DNA from: Armatimonadota bacterium
GTDB taxonomy: Bacteria; Armatimonadota; Fimbriimonadia; Fimbriimonadales; Fimbriimonadaceae
Direction: 5' to 3'
DNA: 64,000 bases
NCBI GenBank assembly: GCA_018268375.1
Contig: JAFDWS010000008.1
Coordinates: forward strand, 1 to 64,000
Positions 40,896-49,294 of the stretch are shown here, piece by piece. The notes beneath the pieces are model-generated. The model was not told the origin of the DNA and ran no database searches. It worked only from the letters and a program-made list of their open reading frames with translations. The position numbers and the translations under genes are program-made. Numbering within the stretch: position 1 is the first letter of the stretch; each line of letters starts with the position of its first letter.

Positions 40896-41756
40896 TCAGG
40901 AACTGCTCATCACTTTCTCAACAGGTTGGGCATCACGGTGCCTTTGGCGGACGATGAGCCGGACGAAATAAGCAGCCACGACAACGCACCCAAACACAAC
41001 GACGATGGCGGGTCCCGTTGGCCAATCGTATTTGAAGGACATCCAGAGCCCGACGAACGATCCGACCAGGGCGAGCGGTACGGCCAGGGCGGCCGCTCTG
41101 TTCATCTTGTCGATCCAGAACAGCGAAACGACAGGAGGCATCACGAGCCAAGTGAAGACAACGAGAACGCCCGCGATCTTGACCGACGAAGCGACCACGA
41201 AGGCGAGCAAGCCATAGAACGCGAAGTCGAACACCGTGCGGGCAATTCCCTTGGGGGCGTGTTCTTCGGCGAGCGTGATGGAGGCAGTCCGCTTCCAGAG
41301 CAACAGTGCGATCGCCAAGATAGATCCATAGACAATCGCCGTTGAGAACACGTCCTTCGGCTGCACCAGCAAAATGCTCCCGCTCATGATGTCCTTTAGT
41401 TCTTCGAGCCCGTGCGGCGATTTTTCAAGGACGACGATTCCGAGCGCCGAAGCAAGCACAAATATGATGCCGATGATCGCTTCGTGGGGAACACGGCCGA
41501 GCTTGTGCCGCGACAGGGATATTGCGAGAGCTGAGCCAAGCGCAAAGCCCAATGCCAGCCAGTAGGCGGTCGGCGAGTGGACATCGTTCCCGCCCGCCAC
41601 CGCCACCGCCATCCCGAGCGCTGCCATCTGCGCCACCGCGAGGTCGATAAAGATGACCCCGCGGCGGACGATGTGCAGGCCAAAAAGGCAGTGCACCGGC
41701 GACATCACGAGGGACGCGATCACCGGCCACTGCATCAAAGTCCAGAATTCTTCCAT
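40896..41756 (-). CDS. Metal ABC transporter permease (ZnuB/MntB type)
   Basis: 286 residues from ATG 41756; GTG 41768 would add four residues and overlap the upstream gene. Eight or so membrane helices with the ABC-3 family sequences GLHIVRRGVIFIDLAVAQMAALGMAVA, HEAIIGIIFVLASALGIVVLEKSPHGLEELKDIMSGSILLV and SVKIAGVLVVFTWLVMPPVVSLFW. It transports Zn2+ or Mn2+ across the inner membrane. It follows the substrate-binding gene at once, but no ATPase gene is in the cluster. Confidence 0.9.
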   Translation of the reverse strand: MEEFWTLMQWPVIASLVMSPVHCLFGLHIVRRGVIFIDLAVAQMAALGMAVAVAGGNDVHSPTAYWLALGFALGSALAISLSRHKLGRVPHEAIIGIIFVLASALGIVVLEKSPHGLEELKDIMSGSILLVQPKDVFSTAIVYGSILAIALLLWKRTASITLAEEHAPKGIARTVFDFAFYGLLAFVVASSVKIAGVLVVFTWLVMPPVVSLFWIDKMNRAAALAVPLALVGSFVGLWMSFKYDWPTGPAIVVVFGCVVVAAYFVRLIVRQRHRDAQPVEKVMSSS

Positions 41757-41757
41757 C

Positions 41758-42765
41758 CTATCTGGCACCCTGGGAGATCCGATCCACGATCACGTCGAAC
41801 AAGGAGACGTAGTCCTTGGCGGCGGGGTCGTGACCGACGTTTTGGGGCACGATGACGACCTTCGCCCCTGTTCGTCCCGCCACCAACTGCGCCTGCTTGG
41901 ATGAATAGAACGACTCCTCGATGATCTCTTTGGCCCCGGTCGAACCAATTGTCTTAATGACCTCCGCGAGATGCCCGGGCGTTGGATCCAGGCCCGGCTT
42001 TGGCTCTAGTTCGTCGACCACCTTAAGACCAAACCGGTTTGCAAAGTAGTTGAAAGACTTGTGATAGGTGACCACCGGCTTGCCGTAGAGGGGCAGCATC
42101 TTTGCTACCCACCCTCCCAGTTCTCCAGCAGCACCTGCCTCTCCCAGTTTCTGACGCAGGACTCCAGCGCGTTGCCAGTCCCAAAGCTTGCCACCGCCGA
42201 ACTGAGAGACCAGGCGTGAGCCGAACATGGCGGAGTCAAGGCGGCTCTCGAACGCGGCAAGGTTGCTCCGATAGTCTTTGGCGTGGGCGGAGTCCATCGA
42301 TTCGAACTTCGCTGCCAACTTGATCGCGACGATGCGACCGTTGTACGGATCCATCCAAATGTGTGGGTTTCCATAGGGATGGATGTCGCCCATGGCCCGG
42401 GAGACGGGCCCCGTCGGCTTGTCGACGACAGTGACCCAATCAGAGGCATAGAGGTGACCAGACGAGCCGATCTGCACTCGGGAATTGCGGCTTCCGTCGA
42501 GAATCGGTTGCTCGTAGCCTATTTCAAGTTCAAGGCCGATGGCGATGAACAGGTCGGCGCCCGCCACGCGGCTCATATAGCTGGGCTTGGCCTCGATCCG
42601 ATGAGGATCCCGTGCACCCACGATGAGCGACGATGCAGAGACGTTCGCACCTCCAACGGCGGCGGCGATCGAGGCAAGGTCTGGGGTGGTGGTGACCACC
42701 TTGATGACAGCAAAGCTGGCCGCAGAAGTGGCAGCCAGGGCAAGGGTTGTCAATACGTGTTTCAT
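41758..42765 (-). CDS. Metal ABC transporter substrate-binding protein (ZnuA-like)
   Basis: 335 residues from ATG 42765 with a signal peptide (HVLTTLALAATSAASFA). The cluster A-I metal ligands are in place: His in VGARDPHRIEAKPSYM, His in GNPHIWMDPYNGR, His in VTYHKSFNYFANRFG and an acidic residue near IIEESFYSS. This is the zinc/manganese-type periplasmic protein (cluster A-I). A His-rich loop is absent. It sits in an operon with the barrel upstream and the permease downstream. Confidence 0.9.
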   Translation of the reverse strand: MKHVLTTLALAATSAASFAVIKVVTTTPDLASIAAAVGGANVSASSLIVGARDPHRIEAKPSYMSRVAGADLFIAIGLELEIGYEQPILDGSRNSRVQIGSSGHLYASDWVTVVDKPTGPVSRAMGDIHPYGNPHIWMDPYNGRIVAIKLAAKFESMDSAHAKDYRSNLAAFESRLDSAMFGSRLVSQFGGGKLWDWQRAGVLRQKLGEAGAAGELGGWVAKMLPLYGKPVVTYHKSFNYFANRFGLKVVDELEPKPGLDPTPGHLAEVIKTIGSTGAKEIIEESFYSSKQAQLVAGRTGAKVVIVPQNVGHDPAAKDYVSLFDVIVDRISQGAR

Positions 42766-42769
42766 GATC

Positions 42770-43861
42770 TTAATATTTGTGGGCGGGGTGGGCGCCGATG
42801 ACCCACTGGAACTGGACATTGAGAACGTTGCGGGGATCCGCGAAATTGCTTTCGATCCGTTGGAACTCCGCGCGCCAGTGATGGAACTCAGTGACCTTCA
42901 GCGTCGCACCGAGGCTAGGCCCCTTGTGGATCTCCGACCCGCCCGGAATTTCGCTGTAGTCGTACTTCGCGTAGAGGAAGAGGCGGGGCCTGACCTCATA
43001 GGTCACGGCGGCGAATCCACCGAACTTGCGCTCGTCGTCGCCGCCCTGCTTGCCCCAGTACCCTTCGGTCTCGAAGTTGAGAGACCGGCCCGGATCGCCC
43101 GGCACCCACTTGTAAGTGAATTCCGCCGCGATCAGGTCGGATCGGGTCCCCGGTACGGGCGAAGGGCCACTGGCATAGCTCAACCCGACTTGGGCCGAGG
43201 AGTCCTCGTTGAAGTCGAGGAAAGTCCGATAGGCTCCGACCACGACCGGTGCCCCGGCGCTGCCACCTGCAAAGATGCCTTTGTCGTGGGAGTCGAGCAC
43301 TTCGAGGGTGAGTTCGTTGAAACGCGCGCCGGGAATGAGATAGCTGAGTGAGCCTCCGCCGGATCGTAGTCCGTCTGCGCCGAGGTAGTCCTCGACCATC
43401 ATCGGATAGTCGAGCCAGTTCAGCTGGTCCGCATGGTTCCTCTGAACACGCCCGATCGCAGCAGCGATCTTGCCGAACTTTGCACTGAGCCCCGGGGCCA
43501 GGTTGTTGTATCGCGCGAACCCTTCTTCGACCTCTGCCTTGGACTCTCCGTCTTCGTCCGAGAAGGAGATATAGGCTTCGGCCCGTAGGAAGGGGTCGAC
43601 GTCGGACGCGAGCCCAAGCTCGGCCTCCTTGAGGAAGCCGCGCTTTCTCACTGTCTTGTCACTATCGACCGCATTCCACCGGAAGTCCGTCACGAGGGAG
43701 ATCTGAGGATTGAAAGTGTTCTTGGCCTGCTGCGTTGGAGCGGACTCCTGCACAGGCGCTTCTTGACCTTGCTGTATGCTTGCACCCTGATCCTGTGGAG
43801 CATGGGCGAGCGACGCTGCCGCGATGGCGGCAACGATTGTTTTGCCGAAAATAAGAGGCAT
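42770..43861 (-). CDS. Outer-membrane beta-barrel, probably for metal uptake
   Basis: 363 residues. Signal peptide ending AHAPQDQGA-like, a Gln/Pro/Ala-rich linker, then amphipathic strands with aromatic ends (LVTDFRWNAVDSDK, RAEAYISFSDEDGESKAEVEEGFARYN, IAAAIGRVQRNHADQLNWLDYPMMVEDYLG, RLFLYAKYDYSEIPGGSEIHKG) and a final strand ending in an aromatic. It resembles phosphate-selective porins and the barrels found beside zinc ABC systems. It is not a TonB receptor (no plug). It starts the ZnuA transcript or shares it with the gene upstream. Confidence 0.7.
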   Translation of the reverse strand: MPLIFGKTIVAAIAAASLAHAPQDQGASIQQGQEAPVQESAPTQQAKNTFNPQISLVTDFRWNAVDSDKTVRKRGFLKEAELGLASDVDPFLRAEAYISFSDEDGESKAEVEEGFARYNNLAPGLSAKFGKIAAAIGRVQRNHADQLNWLDYPMMVEDYLGADGLRSGGGSLSYLIPGARFNELTLEVLDSHDKGIFAGGSAGAPVVVGAYRTFLDFNEDSSAQVGLSYASGPSPVPGTRSDLIAAEFTYKWVPGDPGRSLNFETEGYWGKQGGDDERKFGGFAAVTYEVRPRLFLYAKYDYSEIPGGSEIHKGPSLGATLKVTEFHHWRAEFQRIESNFADPRNVLNVQFQWVIGAHPAHKY

Positions 43862-43880
43862 GTTGTTCCTTTGATGCGAT

Positions 43881-43925
43881 CGCCGTTAAGGCGGCGAACC
43901 GGGCCGTGACACGACGCGTCACGGC
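43881..43925 (-). promoter_or_regulatory. Two hairpins in the leader of the barrel gene
   Basis: GCCGTGAC (43903-43910) / GTCACGGC (43918-43925) is a perfect 8-bp inverted repeat with a 7-base loop, and CGCC/GGCG (43881-43893) forms a second, smaller one. They lie in the 79-base gap before the barrel gene. They may be an operator for a metal repressor (such as Zur) or an attenuator. Confidence 0.35.
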
Positions 43926-43940
43926 GCGCCGAAGAAGGAA

Positions 43941-44315
43941 CTATGCGAAGGGCGGGGCCCTCGGAGGGCCGGTCGAATAAAGGGGGCCGGAACGGAACCG
44001 AAGTGGCGGCCCGTGGATCGGGCTGCCATCGGGTTCGGTCGCGATCACCCGGACGGGATCAGAGCCTGGCTGAAGGACAGCGACCACCTGGACGGCCACT
44101 GCAGGCGTGGATTTGACAGTTCTTGGCTCTTGCAGGAACGCGATTTTGCGATCGGCGATGAGTGCGCTCAATTGGCTCTCGTCCCGTCGCCGATCCCTGG
44201 TGGTCATGCATGCCGGACAGGGGACACCGTTCTCGTGGACGTGCCCACCCTCGGCCGCCATCGTCACGAGGAAGAAGACCGAGACGATGGTCAGGATTCT
44301 ATCGACCAGCCGCAT
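43941..44315 (-). CDS. Small secreted protein with His/Cys metal-binding site
   Basis: 124 residues. Signal peptide (ILTIVSVFFLVTMAAEG) followed directly by GGHVHENGVPCPACMTT, a possible metal site of two His and two Cys, then an acidic/Arg-rich region and a Pro-rich C-terminus (PPLRFRSGPLYSTGPPRAPP). DUF2946-like small proteins with similar CPxC motifs lie beside metal-uptake barrels. It heads the metal cluster, upstream of the barrel gene by 79 bases. Confidence 0.6.
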   Translation of the reverse strand: MRLVDRILTIVSVFFLVTMAAEGGHVHENGVPCPACMTTRDRRRDESQLSALIADRKIAFLQEPRTVKSTPAVAVQVVAVLQPGSDPVRVIATEPDGSPIHGPPLRFRSGPLYSTGPPRAPPFA

Positions 44316-44396
44316 GTGCTGCCTTGTAGGTGATTATGCAGAACTGACGGGCCCGAGTTCCCGTTGAGCTCTATCTCGAAGTTCTGATTCGCCTCA

Positions 44397-44852
44397 TCAA
44401 TCAATGAATTCGCGCATCTTCGTGATCTGGCCAACGTGGTAGGCAATGTGCAGAAGGCGGCAGAGGAGATCGCCGGTGCCATACGGGCTCGCTTCGATTT
44501 TCGCGAGCGGTGCTGTCAGTATCGTGGCGCGGAGGGAATCGAGAGAGTCCCAAAGCCTCTTTTGGGCCACTTGCCAAGCTTGCTCGTCTTGTGTGTCAGG
44601 CTTTGCGGGCCAAGCCCCTTCCTGGGGCCGGGAAGGCGTGCCCGTCTCGATTCTGTTAACCATGTTCTCGTTCCACACCGCGATGTGGAGAACAATGTCC
44701 CAAGCGCACTTTGAGTCGGGACCCGAGGAAAAGAGGGCACCCGCCGCGGTCAGCCCGTCAAGAGCGTCCCGCAGCGGGTTGACCCAGTCGTCGTGCAGGT
44801 AGGAGTAGTCAAGGCCAATGAGGAGCAAGCGCTGGACTGCTTGGTCGTCCAT
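44397..44852 (-). CDS. DinB-superfamily protein
   Basis: 151 residues. DIVLHIAVWNENMVNRIE gives the first His; LLCRLLHIAYHVGQITKMR the H-x3-H-x2-Q pair. Short spacer regions, no membrane segments. The next gene in its direction is the metal cluster's small protein, 82 bases on; likely separate. Confidence 0.9.
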   Translation of the reverse strand: MDDQAVQRLLLIGLDYSYLHDDWVNPLRDALDGLTAAGALFSSGPDSKCAWDIVLHIAVWNENMVNRIETGTPSRPQEGAWPAKPDTQDEQAWQVAQKRLWDSLDSLRATILTAPLAKIEASPYGTGDLLCRLLHIAYHVGQITKMREFID

Positions 44853-44873
44853 AACGCATTGTTCCCCAGGACG

Positions 44874-45086
44874 TTAGCGGAGTGCGCTCTTCAGCTTGCC
44901 GGCCCAGTCGTCGATCTGGCGGCTTGCCTCTTCTTGCGTGACTCCATATCTTTGCTGCAGGAGCCCCTCCAAGCGGTCCTTCTTTCCGCTGATCTCTTGT
45001 ATCTCGTCGTCAGTGAGCTTGCCCCACTGTTCGCGGACTTTGCCCGCCATTTCCTTCCACGTTCCTTCGATGATGTTCCAATTCAC
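44874..45086 (-). CDS. CsbD-family stress protein
   Basis: 70 residues. NWNIIEGTWKEMAGKVREQWGKLTDDEIQEISGKKDRLEGLLQQRYG is the typical CsbD sequence, a small helical protein induced by general stress in Bacillus and widespread in Proteobacteria. Complete length. No sigma-factor site is visible upstream. It sits 21 bases before the DinB gene and may be co-transcribed. Confidence 0.95.
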   Translation of the reverse strand: MNWNIIEGTWKEMAGKVREQWGKLTDDEIQEISGKKDRLEGLLQQRYGVTQEEASRQIDDWAGKLKSALR

Positions 45087-45124
45087 ATTTACGCATACGC
45101 CCCGGTCAGCCGAAGCCCGGGACC

Positions 45125-46114
45125 TTACCGGAAGTGGCTTTCCCGATAGTGTTCAAGAAGGGCGTCACCGCCGAAGTCCTCGTCGAAATCCCTCCATACC
45201 GTGTGAATGTGGTTGGCTTCGTTTTGGGTATCGTCGAACTCGAGCACGAACTTCGTGCCCTGAACCCTGAAGTAGTGGCGACCGCGGGGATCGAGCGTCC
45301 CCATCCACGCAAACACGATGTCGTCGCCTTCCGCCTTCTTCATCCTCCGATTTGCTTCTGCCGGAGCCTGTACCTGCGCAAAGGAGCGCAAGAGTGCCAT
45401 CAATCTTCCTCTTTGGCCTTTTGACAGCTCCGTAGAGGAAAGGCCAAGACGCCCAGCGATGACAGCCCTTCTGGCATTTGAGGTGACGATGTCGGGAGGA
45501 GGGTCTGAGGCGACAATTGCTTTCGAACGCTGACGGTCGTCAAGCGATGCGACGAATGCGAAGGCGAGGTCTTGTTGTTCACCGAGTACGCGTTCGCCCT
45601 TGCGCTCTCCAGAGCGGATCTCCGCCGGATTGCTGCCGAGGAACTGAGGAGTGCTAGCAACGGTGACGCCGCCCCGGCACGCGAAGGTGAGCGAGACATG
45701 GTGGCCCTCATAGCGCCACAACCAGGGCGCTTCGGGGCTCGGCTCTCCATAGAAGGCGAACCAATACTTCTCAGGATCGCGGCTAGGGTTGTTCTCCATT
45801 TCGCGAAGAACCGATTCCAGACTTCGGATAGCCTCGACCTTTTCAAAGCCAGGTTTGCTCAATGAAGCACGGAGGAGCGCGCGCGCCTTTTCCTTTTGGC
45901 CCGATGAAAGCTCGCTCCAACAGAGTCCCTTCCGTGCGCCAGGCACATACATCCAGGTGCTGCGTTCTGGCGAGGACGCAGGGAACACGGCCCTCGCGCG
46001 TTCTTCCGCCGAGAGCGATGCCACGAACTCGATCGCAGCATCCGTCATCGGGCTCTGCCGATGTGGGGGCCAGAGGGCGCTCATCACGACAAGGGCGGCA
46101 CAAAGGCTCTTCAC
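45125..46114 (-). CDS. DUF3500 family protein
   Basis: 329 residues from GTG 46114, which gives a signal-like start (KSLCAALVVMSALWPPH). FVASLSAEERARAVFP, WMYVPGARKGLCWSELSSGQKEKARALL, PEKYWFAFYGEPSPEAPWLWRYEGHHVSLTFACRGG, ATPQFLGSNPAE and DFDEDFGGDALLEHYRESH are characteristic of DUF3500, a secreted family of unknown role. The last motif is complete. It is divergent from the gene at 46175, with 60 bases between start codons. Confidence 0.85.
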   Translation of the reverse strand: MKSLCAALVVMSALWPPHRQSPMTDAAIEFVASLSAEERARAVFPASSPERSTWMYVPGARKGLCWSELSSGQKEKARALLRASLSKPGFEKVEAIRSLESVLREMENNPSRDPEKYWFAFYGEPSPEAPWLWRYEGHHVSLTFACRGGVTVASTPQFLGSNPAEIRSGERKGERVLGEQQDLAFAFVASLDDRQRSKAIVASDPPPDIVTSNARRAVIAGRLGLSSTELSKGQRGRLMALLRSFAQVQAPAEANRRMKKAEGDDIVFAWMGTLDPRGRHYFRVQGTKFVLEFDDTQNEANHIHTVWRDFDEDFGGDALLEHYRESHFR

Positions 46115-46174
46115 ACCGACATTGTGACGGCACGAGCCAGGAAACATCCTCAGCGTTTCGAGCGTCCATCGAAC

Positions 46175-46765
46175 ATGACTCTTGTTTTGGTGGCGTTCCT
46201 GATCCAGACCGCCGTGCCCGGTGCGCCAGTGGGCGACAGTCCGGCCGACCTTCTTCACCGGCCCGCAGTCCAGGCGGAACTTGCCCTCTCTCAACAACAG
46301 GTGCAGAGGTGGTCTGAAATCGACCGGTTGCCGAAGCTCAGGCGCGGTGGCACCTTTGAGGAGGATCCTTTGATCCTTGTCGACCCAGACGAGCAAGAGA
46401 AGAAGGACTTGGCCCGGGAACAGAAGGCGTGGTCGATCCTCTCTCCTGGCCAGGCGCTACGGCTCCGCGAGCTGACGATCCAGCGAGCGGGCATCAAGGC
46501 ACTTTTGAGGCAAGACGTACAGGGAGAGCTCGAACTGTCCGAGGACCAGCGCCTGTCCGTGCTGCGCGCCAAGTCCGCCTACAACATCACTGTCCGCGAG
46601 ATCATCAAGAAGGGCGCTTCTGTGCGTTTGGATCAGAAGAAAGTCCGCGACCTCCTGGCCAAGAAGGACCAGGAGCTCGTCGATGCGCTGACTGTCATAC
46701 CGACTCCTGCTCAGAACACCAAACTAGAAAGCATGGCCGGGCGGAAGTTCAAGTTTTCGGGCTGA
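46175..46765 (+). CDS. Small secreted helical protein (Spy/LTxxQ-like)
   Basis: 196 residues. A short signal segment (TLVLVAFLIQTAVPGAP) then two Leu/Gln-rich helical motifs, AELALSQQQVQRWSEIDRL and GELELSEDQRLSVLRAKSAY, reminiscent of the LTxxQ helices of CpxP/Spy periplasmic chaperones. The remainder is acidic and helical, ending TPAQNTKLESMAGRKF. A weak assignment. Confidence 0.5.
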   Translation: MTLVLVAFLIQTAVPGAPVGDSPADLLHRPAVQAELALSQQQVQRWSEIDRLPKLRRGGTFEEDPLILVDPDEQEKKDLAREQKAWSILSPGQALRLRELTIQRAGIKALLRQDVQGELELSEDQRLSVLRAKSAYNITVREIIKKGASVRLDQKKVRDLLAKKDQELVDALTVIPTPAQNTKLESMAGRKFKFSG

Positions 46766-46778
46766 GGCATACTCAGCC

Positions 46779-47312
46779 ATGACTTGCGTGGAGTATTTGC
46801 AGCTGGCCGCGGCCGACGCTCATGGTGAGTTCAAGGCGGCCATCGAAGGCCTAGATGAGCCGCGAGCTTGGGCTGTCATGCCCCAGACGGGAGAGGACTA
46901 CCTCCACACCGACGGCAGCATCCAGGGCATCGCTCTGCATGTGGCCTCGTGCAAGAAAATGTACGGGAGTGTAGGGTTCAAAGGGACGGAGTTGCGGTGG
47001 CAGGACGTCGGGAACGAAGTCGAGAAGGTCGAGCCGTCATGGGCCGCCGCCGTCCAATACCTTGACGAGGCGCACGAGTACTGGCTGGCCTCTTGGCGCC
47101 ACCTTCGCGACAGCGACCTCCAGTCCGATGCAGCGACACATTCTGGAAAGGTTGTCCCTGCGTGGCGGGCCATCCAAATCGTGACCCACCACGACGCTTA
47201 TCATGCTGGCCAGATCGTGGTGCTCCGGTACGCCAATGGAACCGGCTCCACGCCGCCACCATCTGTCGCTGAAGACATCCGGCGCTGCTGCCTCGAACTC
47301 GCCACCTGGTGA
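46779..47312 (+). CDS. DinB-superfamily protein
   Basis: 177 residues. IALHVASCKKMYGS gives the first His; IVTHHDAYHAGQIVVLRY the H-x3-H-x2-Q pair (with an extra His just before). It starts 13 bases after the preceding gene and may be its operon partner. Confidence 0.9.
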   Translation: MTCVEYLQLAAADAHGEFKAAIEGLDEPRAWAVMPQTGEDYLHTDGSIQGIALHVASCKKMYGSVGFKGTELRWQDVGNEVEKVEPSWAAAVQYLDEAHEYWLASWRHLRDSDLQSDAATHSGKVVPAWRAIQIVTHHDAYHAGQIVVLRYANGTGSTPPPSVAEDIRRCCLELATW

Positions 47313-47315
47313 GCT

Positions 47316-47783
47316 TTAGTAGGTCGCGTCGTTGCGGTCGATGCGCACCCCGGTCAGCCGTTGCGTGTCGTTGATGTTCAGGTCAAAGGTCGATTGATTG
47401 CCGGCCACGCCGTCAACGTCCACCTGTAGTTTCAAAGTTTCAAACTGCGCGCCCGTGTTTGGTACCCGAACCCAGACGTAGTAAGGCGTCTGGCCACCAC
47501 GAGTCGTGAATCCCAATCGGAGCTCCGTCGAAGATCGGGCGCCGGACCAGTTGTCGCACCACGTTGGAGCGTTCTGGGTCGAGGCGTAGTCTTCGGAGTC
47601 GGCCGTGTTCAAGGTCGTGTCGGCTGATTTGGTGATGTACAACTCGTATTGCATCAAGTCCTGGGTGCCGTCCGTACGGATCAGTCGGACCACCATGTCT
47701 GAGTTGGTGCCGAGGACACTGTCGCCGCCGCAACCAACAAGGGTCGCCGCGACCAAGGCGAGGGGGAGGATCCTTTTGAGCAT
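47316..47783 (-). CDS. Lipoprotein, unknown function
   Basis: 155 residues with a lipobox (LPLALVAATLVGC). Beta-rich mature part (LMQYELYITKSADTTLNTADSEDY, ELRLGFTTRGGQTPYYVWVRVPNTGAQFETLKLQVDVDG). Predicted outer- or inner-membrane lipoprotein; no family recognised. Confidence 0.65.
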   Translation of the reverse strand: MLKRILPLALVAATLVGCGGDSVLGTNSDMVVRLIRTDGTQDLMQYELYITKSADTTLNTADSEDYASTQNAPTWCDNWSGARSSTELRLGFTTRGGQTPYYVWVRVPNTGAQFETLKLQVDVDGVAGNQSTFDLNINDTQRLTGVRIDRNDATY

Positions 47784-47845
47784 TGGCCTGCTCCATCATA
47801 CGCCGCGTCCGAGGTGAATGTCACAAGGTAGATTTGGCTTGTCCC

Positions 47846-48180
47846 ATGAGGTTCCAATTGCTGACGATCGTGAGGCTAGTCAGTCCGGAACAAGCGGCGC
47901 CTGACACGCCTGACGACGACCGGATCCAGGCTGACCACATTGCTTACCTGACCGGGTTGCGTGAGCAGGGAAAGATCCTTCTGAACGGACCGGTCCGCAG
48001 ATTGGACGATGCGCGTTTCAGGGGTATGAGCATCTACTCCGTGGGCCACGAGGAAGCCCGTGCCCTCGCGCAGGGGGGGATCCAGCCGTCAAGGCGGGAT
48101 GGTTTGAAATCCTCGTCGATCCTTGGCTCCTGCCGGCGATACCCGTAGTGCTCGGCGACCGGGTCGACCTCGAGATGTGA
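47846..48180 (+). pseudogene. YciI-family gene with a frameshift in a G7 run
   Basis: The first frame reads MRFQLLTIVRL, IQADHIAYLTGLREQGKILLNGPV and GMSIYSVGHEEARALAQ, then runs into a G7 tract (48073-48079) and continues as non-homologous sequence. In another frame from 48079 the family's expected ending appears at once: DPAVKAGWFEILVDPWLLP and a tail to the TGA at 48178. Two fewer or one more G would restore a ~111-residue YciI-like protein. Either a recent mutation, slippage-based regulation or a sequencing error. Confidence 0.8.
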
Positions 48181-48181
48181 C

Positions 48182-48502
48182 TCAGCGGGGTCTGGCCGGA
48201 AAGGGGGCGTCCTCCCATGACGCCAAGAGCAGGCTCCTCGCTTCCTCCTGAGACAGGAGCGGCAGTCGCGCGAGGAGGGCGGGATAGCCATCGTAGTGCG
48301 GCGTTTGGAAGTACACGTCAGGTTGCGCGCTCATCAGACGCTCCTTTGTCTCACAGTCCACTTTCACGGCGACGGACTCGCCGTCCTCCTTGAGTCTGAG
48401 CATGAACCTCTTGCCTCGTTTGATCGCGGGCGTGCCGTAAGACATTCCCTCAACTACATCAGGGAGCTCTTTGGCGAGGGCAACAAGGTCGTCGTAGCTC
48501 AC
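48182..48502 (-). CDS. MmcQ/YjbR-like protein
   Basis: 106 residues. DLVALAKELPDVVEGMSYGTPAIKRGKRFMLRLKEDGESVAVKVD, PDVYFQTPHYDGYPALLARLPLLSQEEARSLLLASWE is the YjbR pattern (compact alpha-beta). Converges with the frameshifted YciI gene, 2 bases apart. Lies 4 bases after the methyltransferase gene, so they are likely co-transcribed. Confidence 0.9.
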   Translation of the reverse strand: MSYDDLVALAKELPDVVEGMSYGTPAIKRGKRFMLRLKEDGESVAVKVDCETKERLMSAQPDVYFQTPHYDGYPALLARLPLLSQEEARSLLLASWEDAPFPARPR

Positions 48503-48506
48503 AGGG

Positions 48507-49265
48507 TCAGCCTTCCTTACGCACCCGCCAGATCTCCTCGCTCGGCCAGCGGCGGGACCACTCCGCCGTGATGTACTCGTATCTGGTCTGTGCTCCCACC
48601 GGTGCCTGGACTTCGATCAGATCCTCAACGGTAAACCCGCACGACCGAAGCAAGCGGATCATGGGGCCGGTGGTCAGGTGGAACTCCTCTGGCTCGTGGG
48701 AGCTCCATTCGATGCGGTTCATTCCAAACCAGTCCCGGACCAGTCTGTCTGTGGCCACCCCTTCGTTCGGTGTGCAGATTGAGGCGATCGGGCTGTTGCG
48801 GAGGAAGACGAGAGTGCCACCGGGTCGCAGGAGTCGGGCAGCTTCGGGGATCCAGAGGTAGGGGTCGGCCCAAATGCTCGCCCCGTACTCCGTGACGGCG
48901 AGGTCAAAGCTAGCATCGGGCAAAGGGACCTCTTCCGCCCCGGCCTCGATGAGCGGAAACTCGATGCCGAACTCTGCCTGAAAGGCCCTTGCATTGGCAA
49001 GTTGGGCAGGCGTTGGGTCGATGCCGACTGGCTTGGCCCCTCTTCGCGCGAGCCAAGACGACACATACCCGGTGCCGCAGCCGAGTTCGATGACGTCTTT
49101 GCCTCGAAGGAGATCGAGATCGCCAAGGGCTCCTAATTCAGATTCGGGCACACCCCATATCCCCCAGGTGATCTCGTCGGTCGACCAATGTCGCCGCCCG
49201 GGCTCAAGGTATTCAGCGCTCATCTTCGTCCAGGCCTCGCGCGTTCGTTCGAGGTAGTCGGGCAT
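48507..49265 (-). CDS. Class I SAM-dependent methyltransferase
   Basis: 252 residues from ATG 49265 (a TTG six codons upstream is the alternative). Motif I DVIELGCGTGYVSSWLAR, motif II-like PVGIDPTPAQLANAR, and DLAVTEYGASIWADPYLWIPEAARLLRPGG (motifs III and IV) identify a class I methyltransferase of the UbiE/methyltransferase-11 type. Substrate unknown. Confidence 0.9.
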   Translation of the reverse strand: MPDYLERTREAWTKMSAEYLEPGRRHWSTDEITWGIWGVPESELGALGDLDLLRGKDVIELGCGTGYVSSWLARRGAKPVGIDPTPAQLANARAFQAEFGIEFPLIEAGAEEVPLPDASFDLAVTEYGASIWADPYLWIPEAARLLRPGGTLVFLRNSPIASICTPNEGVATDRLVRDWFGMNRIEWSSHEPEEFHLTTGPMIRLLRSCGFTVEDLIEVQAPVGAQTRYEYITAEWSRRWPSEEIWRVRKEG

Positions 49266-49294
49266 CCGGCGATTATGGTTCAAGATGGTCAGGG

